Origin: Gordonia polyisoprenivorans NBRC 16320 = JCM 10675
GTDB lineage: Bacteria > Actinomycetota > Actinomycetes > Mycobacteriales > Mycobacteriaceae
Length of the DNA stretch: 64,000 nucleotides
Reading direction: 5' to 3'
Assembly (NCBI RefSeq): GCF_000241325.1
Contig: NZ_BAEI01000085.1
Location: 52,538 to 116,537 of the forward strand
The translations under genes were made by a program, and so were the position numbers. Below are positions 15,855 to 24,799 of the stretch, piece by piece. The notes under the pieces were generated by a model, which was not told where the DNA came from, made no database searches, and worked only from the letters and a program-made list of their open reading frames with translations. Position 1 is the first letter of the stretch, and every line of letters starts with the position of its first letter.

Positions 15855-15926
15855 TCAGCGCTTCATCGCAGGCTCACCCGGAGCCTCGATAAAGAAACGC
15901 CAATAGGCGCGCACGGTGCTGATCAC
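15855..15926 (-). CDS. Aromatic leader peptide of DAHP synthase
   Basis: A 23-residue open frame, read from GTG 15926, gives VISTVRAYWRFFIEAPGEPA then MKR and stop. It holds Tyr, Trp and two Phe within five residues (YWRFF), the three aromatic end products of the pathway served by the next gene. Stalling of a ribosome here when aromatic aminoacyl-tRNAs are scarce would change folding of the hairpins downstream. GTG 15914 is an alternative start. No strong ribosome-binding site is seen. It is too short for usual gene callers. Confidence 0.7.
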   Translation of the reverse strand: MISTVRAYWRFFIEAPGEPAMKR

Positions 15927-16023
15927 GACAGCGAGGCTACCACGGGCCGCGGTCCGGACCCAACGACCGCCTGCGAGGCACCCGATCGGATACCCGGGCC
16001 GCCGCTCGGCAGAGCCCACCCGC

Positions 16024-16536
16024 TCAGCAGAGCCCGCCCGAGGAGTCGACCAACGCCGCGACCTGTGCGTCGGAGGGCTCGGCGCCCATGGCCTGCTTCA
16101 TCACCGGCGCCGCGAACGTGCGCGCCGCGTCCTCGCCGCCGGTCTTGCGAACCCGGCAGACCGACGACCCGAGCGACACCGCGGTGTCGGCGTCCATGTC
16201 GATCCCCTTCGCGCGCAGCGAGTTCAGGAAGGCGGTGCGCGCGGAGGTCGGCGGCGGCGCCACCGTCTCGGCGGTGCCCGCGCTGGGCAGGGTCACCGGT
16301 GTCGGTGGCGGCGCCTGGGTCGATGCGGCGGTCGACGCCGACCCGGCGGCGGCCGACACCGGGCTGGTCGCCGTCACCGAACTCACCGACGCCGACGTCC
16401 TCGATGCGTTTGCGGTGGTGCCGTTGTCGGACTGGGCGCAGCCGGCGACGAACAACACCAGTCCGAAACACCCCACCCCGACCACGGTCCACGGCGTCGA
16501 CCGGTATCGACGATCCGTGCCGTCGGGGTCACGCAT
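16024..16536 (-). CDS. DUF732 lipoprotein
   Basis: 170 residues. A basic N-terminus, one hydrophobic segment and a lipobox (FVAGC at about residue 33) indicate an exported lipoprotein. A long Ser/Thr/Ala/Pro-rich linker (about residues 40-95) leads to a C-terminal DUF732 domain: AFLNSLRAKGIDMD, GSSVCRVRKTGG and a final GGLC, giving the two Cys expected to form a disulfide. DUF732 proteins are abundant envelope proteins of mycobacteria without known function. Its ATG overlaps the mycolyltransferase stop by eight bases, so the two genes are cotranscribed. Confidence 0.8.
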   Translation of the reverse strand: MRDPDGTDRRYRSTPWTVVGVGCFGLVLFVAGCAQSDNGTTANASRTSASVSSVTATSPVSAAAGSASTAASTQAPPPTPVTLPSAGTAETVAPPPTSARTAFLNSLRAKGIDMDADTAVSLGSSVCRVRKTGGEDAARTFAAPVMKQAMGAEPSDAQVAALVDSSGGLC

Positions 16537-17563
16537 GGAAGAAACCTCTCGCGAAGGCGTTGTTGACCGCGTCCTGCCAGTAGGGCCAGTCGTGCATCCC
16601 CGAGACCGGGAAGTCGGTCATGACGGGCACCCCGTTGATCATCGCCTGCACGTCGAAGGTGTGCGTCAGCGCCGAGGAGAGCACCTCCAGCGGCACCCCT
16701 TCGATGATCAGCGCCGGATCGGTCAGGACAGCGCCTGCGGTCGCGGTGTAGCCCGGGATACCGCTGCCGGTGTAGAGGAACAGTCGCAGTCCACGCATCT
16801 TGCCGATCTGCACCAGCGGATCGTTGTCGAGCCAGCGAGTCGACCACGGCGGGCCCCACATGGCGTCGACGTTCATCGCCGGGGTGCCCCCGTCGATCGC
16901 GGGAAAGATCATCGCGACCCGGATCGCTTCGCGCACGCCGGGGGCGGTGGTGTTGAGCAGACCCGACAGCGACCCGGCCGCGTCGAAGTCGCGGTGATCG
17001 TCGGCGGCGGTGATCAACGCCGAGCTACCGCTCATCGAGATCCCCATGATCGCGTAGTGGCCCGACGGCCCGCGCAACCCGTGCGCGTCCATCGCGGCGA
17101 CCAGGCTCCGACTGATCACACATCCCCACTCGTAGGTGTAGCTCTGTCGGCTGAAATTGTCCGGTGTGTCCCAGTTCGTGTAGAAGCTCTCGTAACCCCC
17201 CACCGGCTCAACGACATTGACGCCGCGGTCGGCGAGATCCTGGATGTGCGTGTTGTGTTCCCACCCGCTGAGGTCGTTGGTGGCCCGAAGACCGTCGAGC
17301 AGGACGACGGTCTTGGTGTTCTGCGGTCGCGTCCAGGCGCGCACTTTGACCGAATTGGGCGGTCCGCCAGGGCTTTGCGTCGGCATGCCGCACGAATTGA
17401 TCCACCAGGTCTGTGCCGGAGGTGCCGCCTGCGCGACGCCCTGGCCGATGACCGACAACACCCCGACACTCACCGCGGCCAGCACCAGGGTGAGCGCCCT
17501 GGCGCCCACCGACCGACCCGATCGGCGACGCCACTTCGCGCCCGCCCGAACACCTCTCACCAT
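16529..17563 (-). CDS. Mycolyltransferase (antigen 85 / Cmt family)
   Basis: 344 residues with a Sec signal (about residues 1-47, cleavage after AQA). The alpha/beta-hydrolase core has VVLLDGLRATNDLSGWEHNT (substrate and oxyanion region), the nucleophile Ser176 in MGISMSGSS, and a C-terminal His in SGMHDWPYW, where antigen 85 has HSWPYW. These enzymes move mycolates between trehalose esters and arabinogalactan in the cell wall, so the organism makes mycolic acids. First gene of a two-gene unit with the DUF732 lipoprotein. Which acceptor it uses is not predictable. Confidence 0.92.
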   Translation of the reverse strand: MVRGVRAGAKWRRRSGRSVGARALTLVLAAVSVGVLSVIGQGVAQAAPPAQTWWINSCGMPTQSPGGPPNSVKVRAWTRPQNTKTVVLLDGLRATNDLSGWEHNTHIQDLADRGVNVVEPVGGYESFYTNWDTPDNFSRQSYTYEWGCVISRSLVAAMDAHGLRGPSGHYAIMGISMSGSSALITAADDHRDFDAAGSLSGLLNTTAPGVREAIRVAMIFPAIDGGTPAMNVDAMWGPPWSTRWLDNDPLVQIGKMRGLRLFLYTGSGIPGYTATAGAVLTDPALIIEGVPLEVLSSALTHTFDVQAMINGVPVMTDFPVSGMHDWPYWQDAVNNAFARGFFHA

Positions 17564-17785
17564 CTACCCACTCCCGTCGACAGCACTTCGTCTCTGCCAC
17601 AACTCATGACGACTATCGGCGAATACGCCGCCCCCGTTACCGATTCCGCGCACCGACCTCCGCGACAAATCGGACGAACTTCCCAGTGGCACAACATTTG
17701 TCACCGTCGGAATCAACCTACACCGCCGGTCGGGCACGATGGGTACACCCCAAATGTGACCATCGGTTGATACCGGACACCTCGG

Positions 17786-18232
17786 TCAGGGATGGCCGCG
17801 ATCGATGAGATGACTGAGCACGATGATCGATTCGGTGCGATCGACGCCACCGGCCTGCCGGATTCGTTCGAGCGCCTGCTCGAGGTGATGCACGTCGCGG
17901 GCCATGATCCGCAGGATCGCGTCGGCCTGCCCGGTGATGGTGGCCGCACTGACGACCTCCTGAATGGGTTCCCACGACTCCTTGAGGATCTCCGGCGAGA
18001 TGTTGCCGCGGCAGAAGATCTGCACATAGGCCTCGGTGGTCCACTGCATCGCCGCCGGGTCGACCACCGTGGTGAATCCCTTGATCACGCCGTCGTCGAC
18101 GAGGCGGTCGACTCGCCGCTTGACCGCCGGCGCCGAGAGCCCGACCTCATCACCGATCTGCGCATAGGTCGCGCGCGCATCCCGGGTGAGACACGCCAGC
18201 ACCTTCTCGTCCAGTTCGTCGAGTCCACGCAA
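17786..18232 (-). CDS. Lrp/AsnC-family regulator
   Basis: 148 residues from a TTG at 18232, nine bases after a strong GAGGAAGG; this gives the usual Lrp length, whereas the open frame extends 24 codons further. The N-terminal helix-turn-helix (LDELDEKVLACLTRDARATYAQIGDEVGLSAPAVKRRVDRLVDDGVI) is followed by a RAM ligand domain with GQADAILRIMARDVHHLEQALERI. It is divergent from the guanidino-hydrolase/ornithine aminotransferase fusion, as Rv2324 is beside Rv2323c and rocD in M. tuberculosis, and probably controls it in response to arginine or ornithine. The shared gap (18233-18329) has an A/T-rich core. Confidence 0.85.
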   Translation of the reverse strand: MRGLDELDEKVLACLTRDARATYAQIGDEVGLSAPAVKRRVDRLVDDGVIKGFTTVVDPAAMQWTTEAYVQIFCRGNISPEILKESWEPIQEVVSAATITGQADAILRIMARDVHHLEQALERIRQAGGVDRTESIIVLSHLIDRGHP

Positions 18233-18329
18233 CGTATCGATCCTTCCTCGACACCGACGCACGAAATCTTCATCATGTGCGCAATTTTCGTCGATTGATT
18301 GCAACGATGCGCGAGCTTACGCTCGATTC

Positions 18330-20444
18330 ATGACGCTGACGACCCCCGATGTCTCTGTGCGCCCAGCCACCACCGGATTCCCGGCGAGGGTGGCGCGCAC
18401 ACGCTCCTATGCGATGACCCCGCCGACGCATTTCACCGTCACCTATGCGATCAATCCATGGATGAATCCGTCGGTCGGTGTTGATTCCGACCGCGCGATG
18501 GCGCAATGGGAATGCCTGCGCCGCACCTACGAAGCCCTCGGCCACACCGTCCACACGGTCGATGCGCAGCCGGGTCTGCCGGACATGGTCTATGCCGCCA
18601 ACGGCGGCCTGGTCGTCGACGGCACAGCGATCGCGGCCCGCTTCACCTTCCCGGAACGGGCGGCCGAGGCCGGGCATTACGCACGGTGGTTCCGCACCGC
18701 GGGAATCCGTCAGGTCCACCAGACCACCGGGGTGCAGGAGGGCGAGGGCGACTTCCTCGTCGTCGGCGACCGCATCCTCGCAGGCACCGGCTTCCGCACC
18801 CACCCCGACACCCATGCCGAGATCGCCGCACTGACCGGTCTGCCGGTGATCACCCTCGACCTCGTCGACCCGCGCTTCTACCACCTCGACACCGCCCTGG
18901 GGGTGCTCGACGAGCGCACCATCGCCTACTACCCGCCGGCCTTCTCGGCGGCCTCTCGCCGCCTGCTCGCCGAACTCCATCCCGACGCCATCATCGCCAC
19001 CGATGCCGACGCACAGGTCCTCGGACTGAACCTGGTCTCCGACGGCCGTCATGTCGTGATGACCGACGCCGCACCACATCTGGAGTCGCAGATCCGTCGT
19101 GCCGGATTCGAACCGATCACCCTCGATCTGTCCGAACTCCTCAAGGGTGGTGGCGGCATCAAATGCTGCACACTGGAATTGCGCCCGGCCGCCGACGCCG
19201 GGCAGTCCGCATCGGAGGCACTCATGACCGGACCGAACACCATCGGGGCACCCCGACATCTCGAATCGTCGCCCGAACCTCATGTGGCCCACAACTATTC
19301 ACCGCTGCCGGTGGTCGCGGCCACCGCGGAGGGCGCGTGGATCACCGACGTCGACGGATACCGGTATCTCGATTGTCTCGGCGCTTACTCGGCAGTGAAC
19401 TTCGGTCACCGCAATCCGGAGATCGTCGCGGCGGCAACCGAACAACTCCATCGTCTGACCTTGACCAGCCGCGCCTTCGGGTCCGATCAACTCGAACCGT
19501 TCTGCGCAGCGCTGGCGGCCCTGTGCGAGAAGGACCTCGTGCTGCCGATGAACACCGGCGCCGAGGCGGTGGAGTCCGCACTGAAGGTGGCCCGCAAGTG
19601 GGGCTACGACGTCAAGGGGGTTCCTGCGGGTGCCGCCGAGATCATCGTCGCCGGCGGCAACTTCCACGGGCGAACCATTAGCATCATCAGCTTCAGCGAC
19701 GACGACTCCGCACGCGACGGATTCGGTCCGTACACACCGGGTTTCGTGCGGGTCCCGTTCGGCGATGTGGACGCGATGGCCGCGGCGATCACCGACCACA
19801 CCGTCGCCGTGCTCGTCGAGCCGATCCAGGGCGAGGCCGGCATCATCGTGCCGCCCGAGGGCTACCTGCCCGCCGTGCGCCGGTTGTGCACCGATCATGA
19901 CGTCCTGATGATCGCCGACGAGATCCAATCCGGGCTCGGCCGCACCGGAAAGACCTTCGCATGTCAACACTGGGACGTCGTCCCCGACGTCTACACCCTG
20001 GGCAAAGCGCTCGGTGGCGGCGTACTCCCGGTGTCGGCGGTCGTCGCCGACGCCGACGTGCTCGGGGTCCTGCATCCCGGTGAGCACGGGTCGACATTCG
20101 GCGGAAACCCGTTGGCGGCAGCGGTCGGTCACACCGTGGTGCGCATGCTCGCCGACGGGACCTGGCAGGCGCGCGCCGCGGACCTCGGTGAGCACCTGCA
20201 TGCACGGCTGCGCGAGTTCGTGGGCCACGGCGTCCTCGCGGTGCGTGGCAAGGGTTTATGGGCGGGCCTCGACATCGACCCGCAGCTCGGAACCGGCAAG
20301 GAGATCTGCCTACGGCTCGCGCAGTGGGGTGTGCTCGCCAAGGACACCCACTCCTCGACGATCCGGTTCGCGCCGCCGCTGGTGATCACCCACGACGAGA
20401 TCGACTGGATGATCGAACGATTCGCCCTCGCACTATGCGGTTGA
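18330..20444 (+). CDS. rocD: Fusion: guanidino-group hydrolase (DDAH-like) and ornithine aminotransferase
   Basis: 704 residues in one uninterrupted frame. Residues about 20-290 are a DDAH/arginine-deiminase-type domain: FTVTYAINPWMNPS, YAANGGLVVDG, GEGDFLVVGD, FYHLDTAL (His) and GGIKCCTLEL (Cys279/280). Residues about 300-704 are ornithine:2-oxo-acid aminotransferase: MNTGAEAVE, GNFHGRT, LVEPIQGEAG, IADEIQSGLGRTG and Lys559 in LGKALGGG as the PLP lysine. The second half would turn ornithine into glutamate semialdehyde. An internal ATG at 19224, five bases after GGAGG, could also give a separate aminotransferase. The first domain could be a dimethylargininase, a deiminase or an arginine dihydrolase; the last would feed ornithine directly to its partner. 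Confidence 0.88.
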   Translation: MTLTTPDVSVRPATTGFPARVARTRSYAMTPPTHFTVTYAINPWMNPSVGVDSDRAMAQWECLRRTYEALGHTVHTVDAQPGLPDMVYAANGGLVVDGTAIAARFTFPERAAEAGHYARWFRTAGIRQVHQTTGVQEGEGDFLVVGDRILAGTGFRTHPDTHAEIAALTGLPVITLDLVDPRFYHLDTALGVLDERTIAYYPPAFSAASRRLLAELHPDAIIATDADAQVLGLNLVSDGRHVVMTDAAPHLESQIRRAGFEPITLDLSELLKGGGGIKCCTLELRPAADAGQSASEALMTGPNTIGAPRHLESSPEPHVAHNYSPLPVVAATAEGAWITDVDGYRYLDCLGAYSAVNFGHRNPEIVAAATEQLHRLTLTSRAFGSDQLEPFCAALAALCEKDLVLPMNTGAEAVESALKVARKWGYDVKGVPAGAAEIIVAGGNFHGRTISIISFSDDDSARDGFGPYTPGFVRVPFGDVDAMAAAITDHTVAVLVEPIQGEAGIIVPPEGYLPAVRRLCTDHDVLMIADEIQSGLGRTGKTFACQHWDVVPDVYTLGKALGGGVLPVSAVVADADVLGVLHPGEHGSTFGGNPLAAAVGHTVVRMLADGTWQARAADLGEHLHARLREFVGHGVLAVRGKGLWAGLDIDPQLGTGKEICLRLAQWGVLAKDTHSSTIRFAPPLVITHDEIDWMIERFALALCG

Positions 20445-21707
20445 TCACCACTCGATCCCCCGCACCTGCTCCAGTCGCCGCTCCAGGTGCCGTCGCTCTG
20501 CCGGGTTGCGTACGAATTCCAGTGCTCGAGAGAAGGATTCGACGGACTCCTCTCGCCGATCGAGCTTGTCGAACTGTTCGGCGCGGGCCGCATGCCACAG
20601 ATGGTGGGTGTCGAGCCCGTCGATACGATCGAGGGCGGCCAGTCCGGCCTCCGGTCCCTCGTGCATCGCGAGAGCGATCGCACTGTTCAACGCGACGAAC
20701 CGGCCGGGGGTCAACCGTTCGAGTATCCGGTAGATCTCGACGATGACACCCCAGTCGGTGTCGGCGCTGCCGGCGGCTCGTGCATGGATGCCGGCGATCA
20801 GCGCCTGCAAGCGGTAGGGCCCCACACCCGGGCGCGCCACCGCCTCCCGGAGATGGTGTTGCGCCCGACCGATCATCCCGGTGTCCCAACGGGTCCGGTC
20901 CTGGCAATCCAGAGTGACGAGACGACCGCCGTCGTCGGTGCGTGCTGCCGCCCTGGAATGCTGGAACAGCTCGAGTGCGAGCAGCCCGGCAACTTCTCCG
21001 TCGTCGGGCAGCAGCATCGCCAACGTCTCGGTCAGCCGTATCGCCTCCGCGGCGAGGTCGACGCGGACCAATGCCGGGGCATCGACCGCGGAGGCGAGAT
21101 AGCCCTCGTTGAAGATCAGATAGAGAACCCCGAGGAGCGCGGCGACCCGATCGTCGAGATCGGTGGGTACCCGCAGCGGTATGCGGGCCTGGCGGATCTT
21201 GCGTTTGGCCCGCACGATACGTTGCGCCAGAGTCGCTTCGGTGACACCGAAGGCTGCGGCGATCTCGGCCGTGGTCAATCCACCGACCAGCCGAAGCGTC
21301 AACGCCGTCTGCGCCGAGAGGTCCAGTGCGGGATGGCAACACAGGAACATGAGGCGAAGCCGCTCGTCGGGAACGGCGCTCTCGTCGACGATCGGCTCCG
21401 GGCTCGAGGGGCCGATCTCATCCGCGGCCACGAGATCTCGCGCCGCCGACGCCAGCCGTCGCCGATCGGCGGCGCGCCTGCGCAGCGCGTCGACCATCGC
21501 GTTGCGGGCCACGGTGTGGATCCATGCGGTCGGGTTGTCGGGGATTCCGGTGCGGCGCCACGCCCCGATCGCCTTGAGCAACGCCTCCTGGACGCAGTCG
21601 TCGGCGAGGTCGACGTCGTCGTACCGGGCGGCGAGGAGAGCGAGCAGGCGCCCGCTCTCCTCACGCGCCACGCGGGTCACCGCGACCCCGACCGGATCGT
21701 CGGTCAC
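20445..21707 (-). CDS. ECF sigma factor, ECF42-like with C-terminal extension
   Basis: 420 residues from GTG 21707, eight bases after the DGPF gene. Region 2 (LADDCVQEALLKAIGAWRRTGIPDNPTAWIHTVARN) and region 4 (LTLRLVGGLTTAEIAAAFGVTEATLAQRIVRAKRKI) are clear. They are followed by about 230 residues of helical, TPR-like sequence (LYLIFNEGYLA, ALNSAIALAMHEGPEAGLAALD, ESFSRALEFVRN) typical of ECF42 factors. These lack a classical anti-sigma factor, and the extension is thought to control activity. It adjoins the end of the fusion gene tail to tail. Target promoters are unknown; the DGPF gene beside it is the expected one. Confidence 0.87.
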   Translation of the reverse strand: MTDDPVGVAVTRVAREESGRLLALLAARYDDVDLADDCVQEALLKAIGAWRRTGIPDNPTAWIHTVARNAMVDALRRRAADRRRLASAARDLVAADEIGPSSPEPIVDESAVPDERLRLMFLCCHPALDLSAQTALTLRLVGGLTTAEIAAAFGVTEATLAQRIVRAKRKIRQARIPLRVPTDLDDRVAALLGVLYLIFNEGYLASAVDAPALVRVDLAAEAIRLTETLAMLLPDDGEVAGLLALELFQHSRAAARTDDGGRLVTLDCQDRTRWDTGMIGRAQHHLREAVARPGVGPYRLQALIAGIHARAAGSADTDWGVIVEIYRILERLTPGRFVALNSAIALAMHEGPEAGLAALDRIDGLDTHHLWHAARAEQFDKLDRREESVESFSRALEFVRNPAERRHLERRLEQVRGIEW

Positions 21708-21715
21708 GACAGCGG

Positions 21716-22117
21716 CTATCCCGTCGTAGCCGCGTCGCCGACCGGGGTGGGGGTTCCGTCGGGGCCCGGGACCAGCAGGATCGGGCGGATCTCGACAACG
21801 CCGAACGGGACCGGAATCCTGCCGGCCCATTCCAGCGCCGCGTCGAGGTCGTCGACCTCGATCCGGTAGTACCCGGCGAGTTGTTCCTTGGACTCGGTGT
21901 ACGGACCGTCGGTCACCGTGGGCTTCTCCCCCAGGGTCAGACGCAGCGTCGTCGCCGACGCGCTGGGCTGCAGACTTCCCCCGTCGCATAGCACCCCGGC
22001 TGCGGCCAGCGCCCTCCCGTAGGTCGCGAACGCCTGCCGCATCTCGTCGAAACCGGGCTCGCCGGGTGCGGGTCGCGGAACGCTCTCGTCGGTGGTGATC
22101 GCCAGAAGATACTGCAT
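21716..22117 (-). CDS. DGPF/YCII-like protein (ECF42 partner)
   Basis: 133 residues from ATG 22117, with GAGGA upstream. It has the YCII-like ferredoxin fold and the signature TDGPYTESKEQLAGYY, a variant of the DGPFAETKE motif that names these proteins. DGPF genes are almost always beside ECF42 sigma factors and are their main known targets; the biochemical activity is not known. Here it is the first gene of the pair. Confidence 0.85.
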   Translation of the reverse strand: MQYLLAITTDESVPRPAPGEPGFDEMRQAFATYGRALAAAGVLCDGGSLQPSASATTLRLTLGEKPTVTDGPYTESKEQLAGYYRIEVDDLDAALEWAGRIPVPFGVVEIRPILLVPGPDGTPTPVGDAATTG

Positions 22118-22249
22118 GTCGATTCCTCTCATCGGGTGCGATCCGACGACGTTCGCCGGATCCATGATCGCATCCGAGCGGCGCGATCACCCCTATGACG
22201 AAATGGAACGCGCACCTCGACACCTCGAGCGGAGATTGTTTTGCCGGTG

Positions 22250-24799
22250 TCAGTGAAGGGCGTCGAGAACTTCGGCGTGTGCAATCCGGACGGCGCCTGC
22301 ACCGCCATCGACGTCGACGAGAGTTCCGTCACCGAGAAGCGACACCGCATCGGCCACGCCGGTGACCGTGGGGATGCCGTATTCGCGCGCCAGGATCGCT
22401 CCGTGGCTCAGTACCCCTCCGGTCTCGGTGATGAGTCCGCCCAACAGTGGGAACACCGAGGTCCAGGCGGGATCGATGTTCTTGGCCACCAGGATGTCGC
22501 CGGGTTGCACCGCCTCCAGCCCCGAGATGTCGTCCACGCACCGGGTGTGTCCTCGTGCCTGGCCCCGGGATGCGCCGATGCCCGTGATGTCACCGTCGTC
22601 CGTGCCGGCAGCCCGATCGCCGTCGGCGATCTCGCCTTCGGTCTCGATGTCGTCGAAGAGGTAGGTGGCGGGCATGCGATTGCGAAAGGTCAGGTGGTTC
22701 TGACGTCGCTTGCATATCTCGTCGCGATTCACCGGTGTCCGCAGGTCCGGCCACGGGCTCACGCAGGACCAGAACTCCGGCGCGGTCAGATAGTAGACGT
22801 CGTCGAGGGCCTCGAGTATCCCCGCGTCGACCAGTCTCCGTGCCTTCTCGGCGACCAGCGCGCGGGCGTGGGCGATGAGGTAGTCGAGGTGATACCGCTG
22901 GTTCTCGCGGTAGACGGTGAACTCCTGCGTCCGCTTGATGACGATCTGCAGAACAGCCCGTCGAATGCGGCCGAGCGGGCCTCGCGCAGCGCGTCCCAGT
23001 GCCGCGTCGGTGGCCTTGACGCGGGTTGCCGCGGCCATGGTCTCGCCGGTGCCTGCGCTGCGGGCGCCGCCGCGAACCTGCGCGCGGACAAGGCCGAGTA
23101 CGACGTCGGGTTCTTCGCTCCACCGGGCAGCAGCGATGTCGCGGCTCGCGGCGCGGTGTCCGTGCCGCGCGAGGAAGGCATCCAGCTCGGTCCACACGGT
23201 CGCGTCCGGTTCGGCCGCTCGCAATCGATCCCAGTTCTCGCACTCGCGGAATCGGGCCGCGAACGGTTCATCGGCGCGCACCGCACGAGCCAGGTCGCAG
23301 ATCTCGGAGTTGATCTCCGCCGTGCGGGTTCCCGGCAGTCCGCCGATCACGCTGCGGTAGAGCTCGCCGTCGTCGTCGCACCACTGCCGGAGCAGATCGG
23401 CGAGAACCTGATGCAGCAAGGTGTTGTGCAGGCCCATACCCCACCGGATGATCCGGAAGTGTTCGAGCCCAAAGGTTTCCAGCTCATCGAACTGTCGTCG
23501 CCACTCCTCGTCACCGAGTGCTGCATAGTCCTGCCCCAATTTGGGTGCGATACGGTCCTCGATCCGGCGGCAATGGGCCCGCATCGCCTCCAGATTGGCG
23601 CGCTGCCCGCCGCGGTTGGGGTCACGGCGCAGCGACCGCGCCATCTCCCATGTCAGTCGCGGATTCCACGGTTCCTGCTCGATCCGCGACATCCACAGTG
23701 GGGTGAACCATGCACCGAAGATGGTGTCGCGTCTGCCTTTCGGCAGGGCACGCGCCATACTGGCCGCGTAGGTTCCGTCCATGTACATGTACCCGTTGAA
23801 GAACTTGAACGGCTCACGGACCGCCAGATCACCGCGTCTCTGCAGCCGCGGGAGTTCGACGAACATCGGGATGTCCATCCACGCGCCCATCACCGCCGAC
23901 GACATGGGCAGCGAGTATTCGGATTTGTACTCGTCGCCCCATCGTCTCGACCACACGTTGTCCGGGTCGGCGCTCGGCAGCGAGGTGATGGGACGATCCT
24001 GCAGGACGTACACCGATCCGTCACAGATCGCCCATTCGATGTCCCGGGCGGGCCCGATGGTGCTCCCCACCTGACGAGCGGTGGCGTGCAGTGCCGCGAG
24101 GTCCGTGTCGTCGAGACATGCCACCTCCGCGCGTTCCGGTGGCACCGGCCGGTCGAGAAGTGCTCCGTCATACACGGTTTCGATCTTCTTGTGGGCGACG
24201 CGTTGCTCTCGCACCGATCCGGTGACTCGGTCGAGCACCACGTGGTCGGGATCCACCTTTCCCGACACGATCGACTCGCCCAGACCCCAGGATGCGTCGA
24301 TGACGATGTCGTGAGCGAAGGGTCGGTGCGGATTGGCCGTCAGCATCACCCCCGAGCATCGCGGTTCGAGCATCCGTTGCAGCACGATCGCAATGCCTCC
24401 GGCGCCATCGATGTCGCGGCCCTCGCGATACACCGCGGCGCGGGCGGCACCATGTGCACGCCAGCACTGCGCAACCGCCGCTTCGAGTTCGGCCAGTCCG
24501 TCGACGCCCAGAACGGTCTCGTACACGCCCGCGAAGGACGCGCCGTCGAGGTCCTCGGCGACAGCTGAGGACCGCACGGCCCAACGCGCGTCGGGATACT
24601 CCGCATGCACCTGGGTCCACCAGCGTTCCAGTTCGTGAGCACACCGCTGCTGCAGATCGTCGTTCAGCGATACCTCGGCCGGGATCACCCAGGCCTCGGG
24701 CACGGTCAGTCCGGCTCGCAGCAGCCGCACCAATCCGAGTGCCTTGCCCCCGATCTCGGCGATGTCTGCCGCGAGAGCGGGTTCGAGTCGCAGGATCAT
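22250..24799 (-). CDS. PEP-synthase / rifampin-phosphotransferase-like enzyme
   Basis: 849 residues from ATG 24799. The N-terminal third is a PEP/pyruvate-binding ATP-grasp domain (IGGKALGLVRLLRAGLTVPEAWVI, WAVRSSAVAEDLDGASFAGVYET, VLQRMLEPRCSGVMLTANP, QDRPITSLP). The middle (about 330-740) diverges but keeps FLARHGHRAASRDIAAARW as in antibiotic phosphotransferases. The C-terminal phosphohistidine domain has ITETGGVLSHGAILAREYGIP with His799. The lack of a PEP synthase TIM barrel and the length argue for a small-molecule dikinase-type phosphotransferase of the Rph group, not for gluconeogenic PpsA. Substrate unknown. It overlaps the start-side gene by four bases (ATGA) and belongs to a TetR-associated unit. 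Confidence 0.75.
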   Translation of the reverse strand: MILRLEPALAADIAEIGGKALGLVRLLRAGLTVPEAWVIPAEVSLNDDLQQRCAHELERWWTQVHAEYPDARWAVRSSAVAEDLDGASFAGVYETVLGVDGLAELEAAVAQCWRAHGAARAAVYREGRDIDGAGGIAIVLQRMLEPRCSGVMLTANPHRPFAHDIVIDASWGLGESIVSGKVDPDHVVLDRVTGSVREQRVAHKKIETVYDGALLDRPVPPERAEVACLDDTDLAALHATARQVGSTIGPARDIEWAICDGSVYVLQDRPITSLPSADPDNVWSRRWGDEYKSEYSLPMSSAVMGAWMDIPMFVELPRLQRRGDLAVREPFKFFNGYMYMDGTYAASMARALPKGRRDTIFGAWFTPLWMSRIEQEPWNPRLTWEMARSLRRDPNRGGQRANLEAMRAHCRRIEDRIAPKLGQDYAALGDEEWRRQFDELETFGLEHFRIIRWGMGLHNTLLHQVLADLLRQWCDDDGELYRSVIGGLPGTRTAEINSEICDLARAVRADEPFAARFRECENWDRLRAAEPDATVWTELDAFLARHGHRAASRDIAAARWSEEPDVVLGLVRAQVRGGARSAGTGETMAAATRVKATDAALGRAARGPLGRIRRAVLQIVIKRTQEFTVYRENQRYHLDYLIAHARALVAEKARRLVDAGILEALDDVYYLTAPEFWSCVSPWPDLRTPVNRDEICKRRQNHLTFRNRMPATYLFDDIETEGEIADGDRAAGTDDGDITGIGASRGQARGHTRCVDDISGLEAVQPGDILVAKNIDPAWTSVFPLLGGLITETGGVLSHGAILAREYGIPTVTGVADAVSLLGDGTLVDVDGGAGAVRIAHAEVLDALH

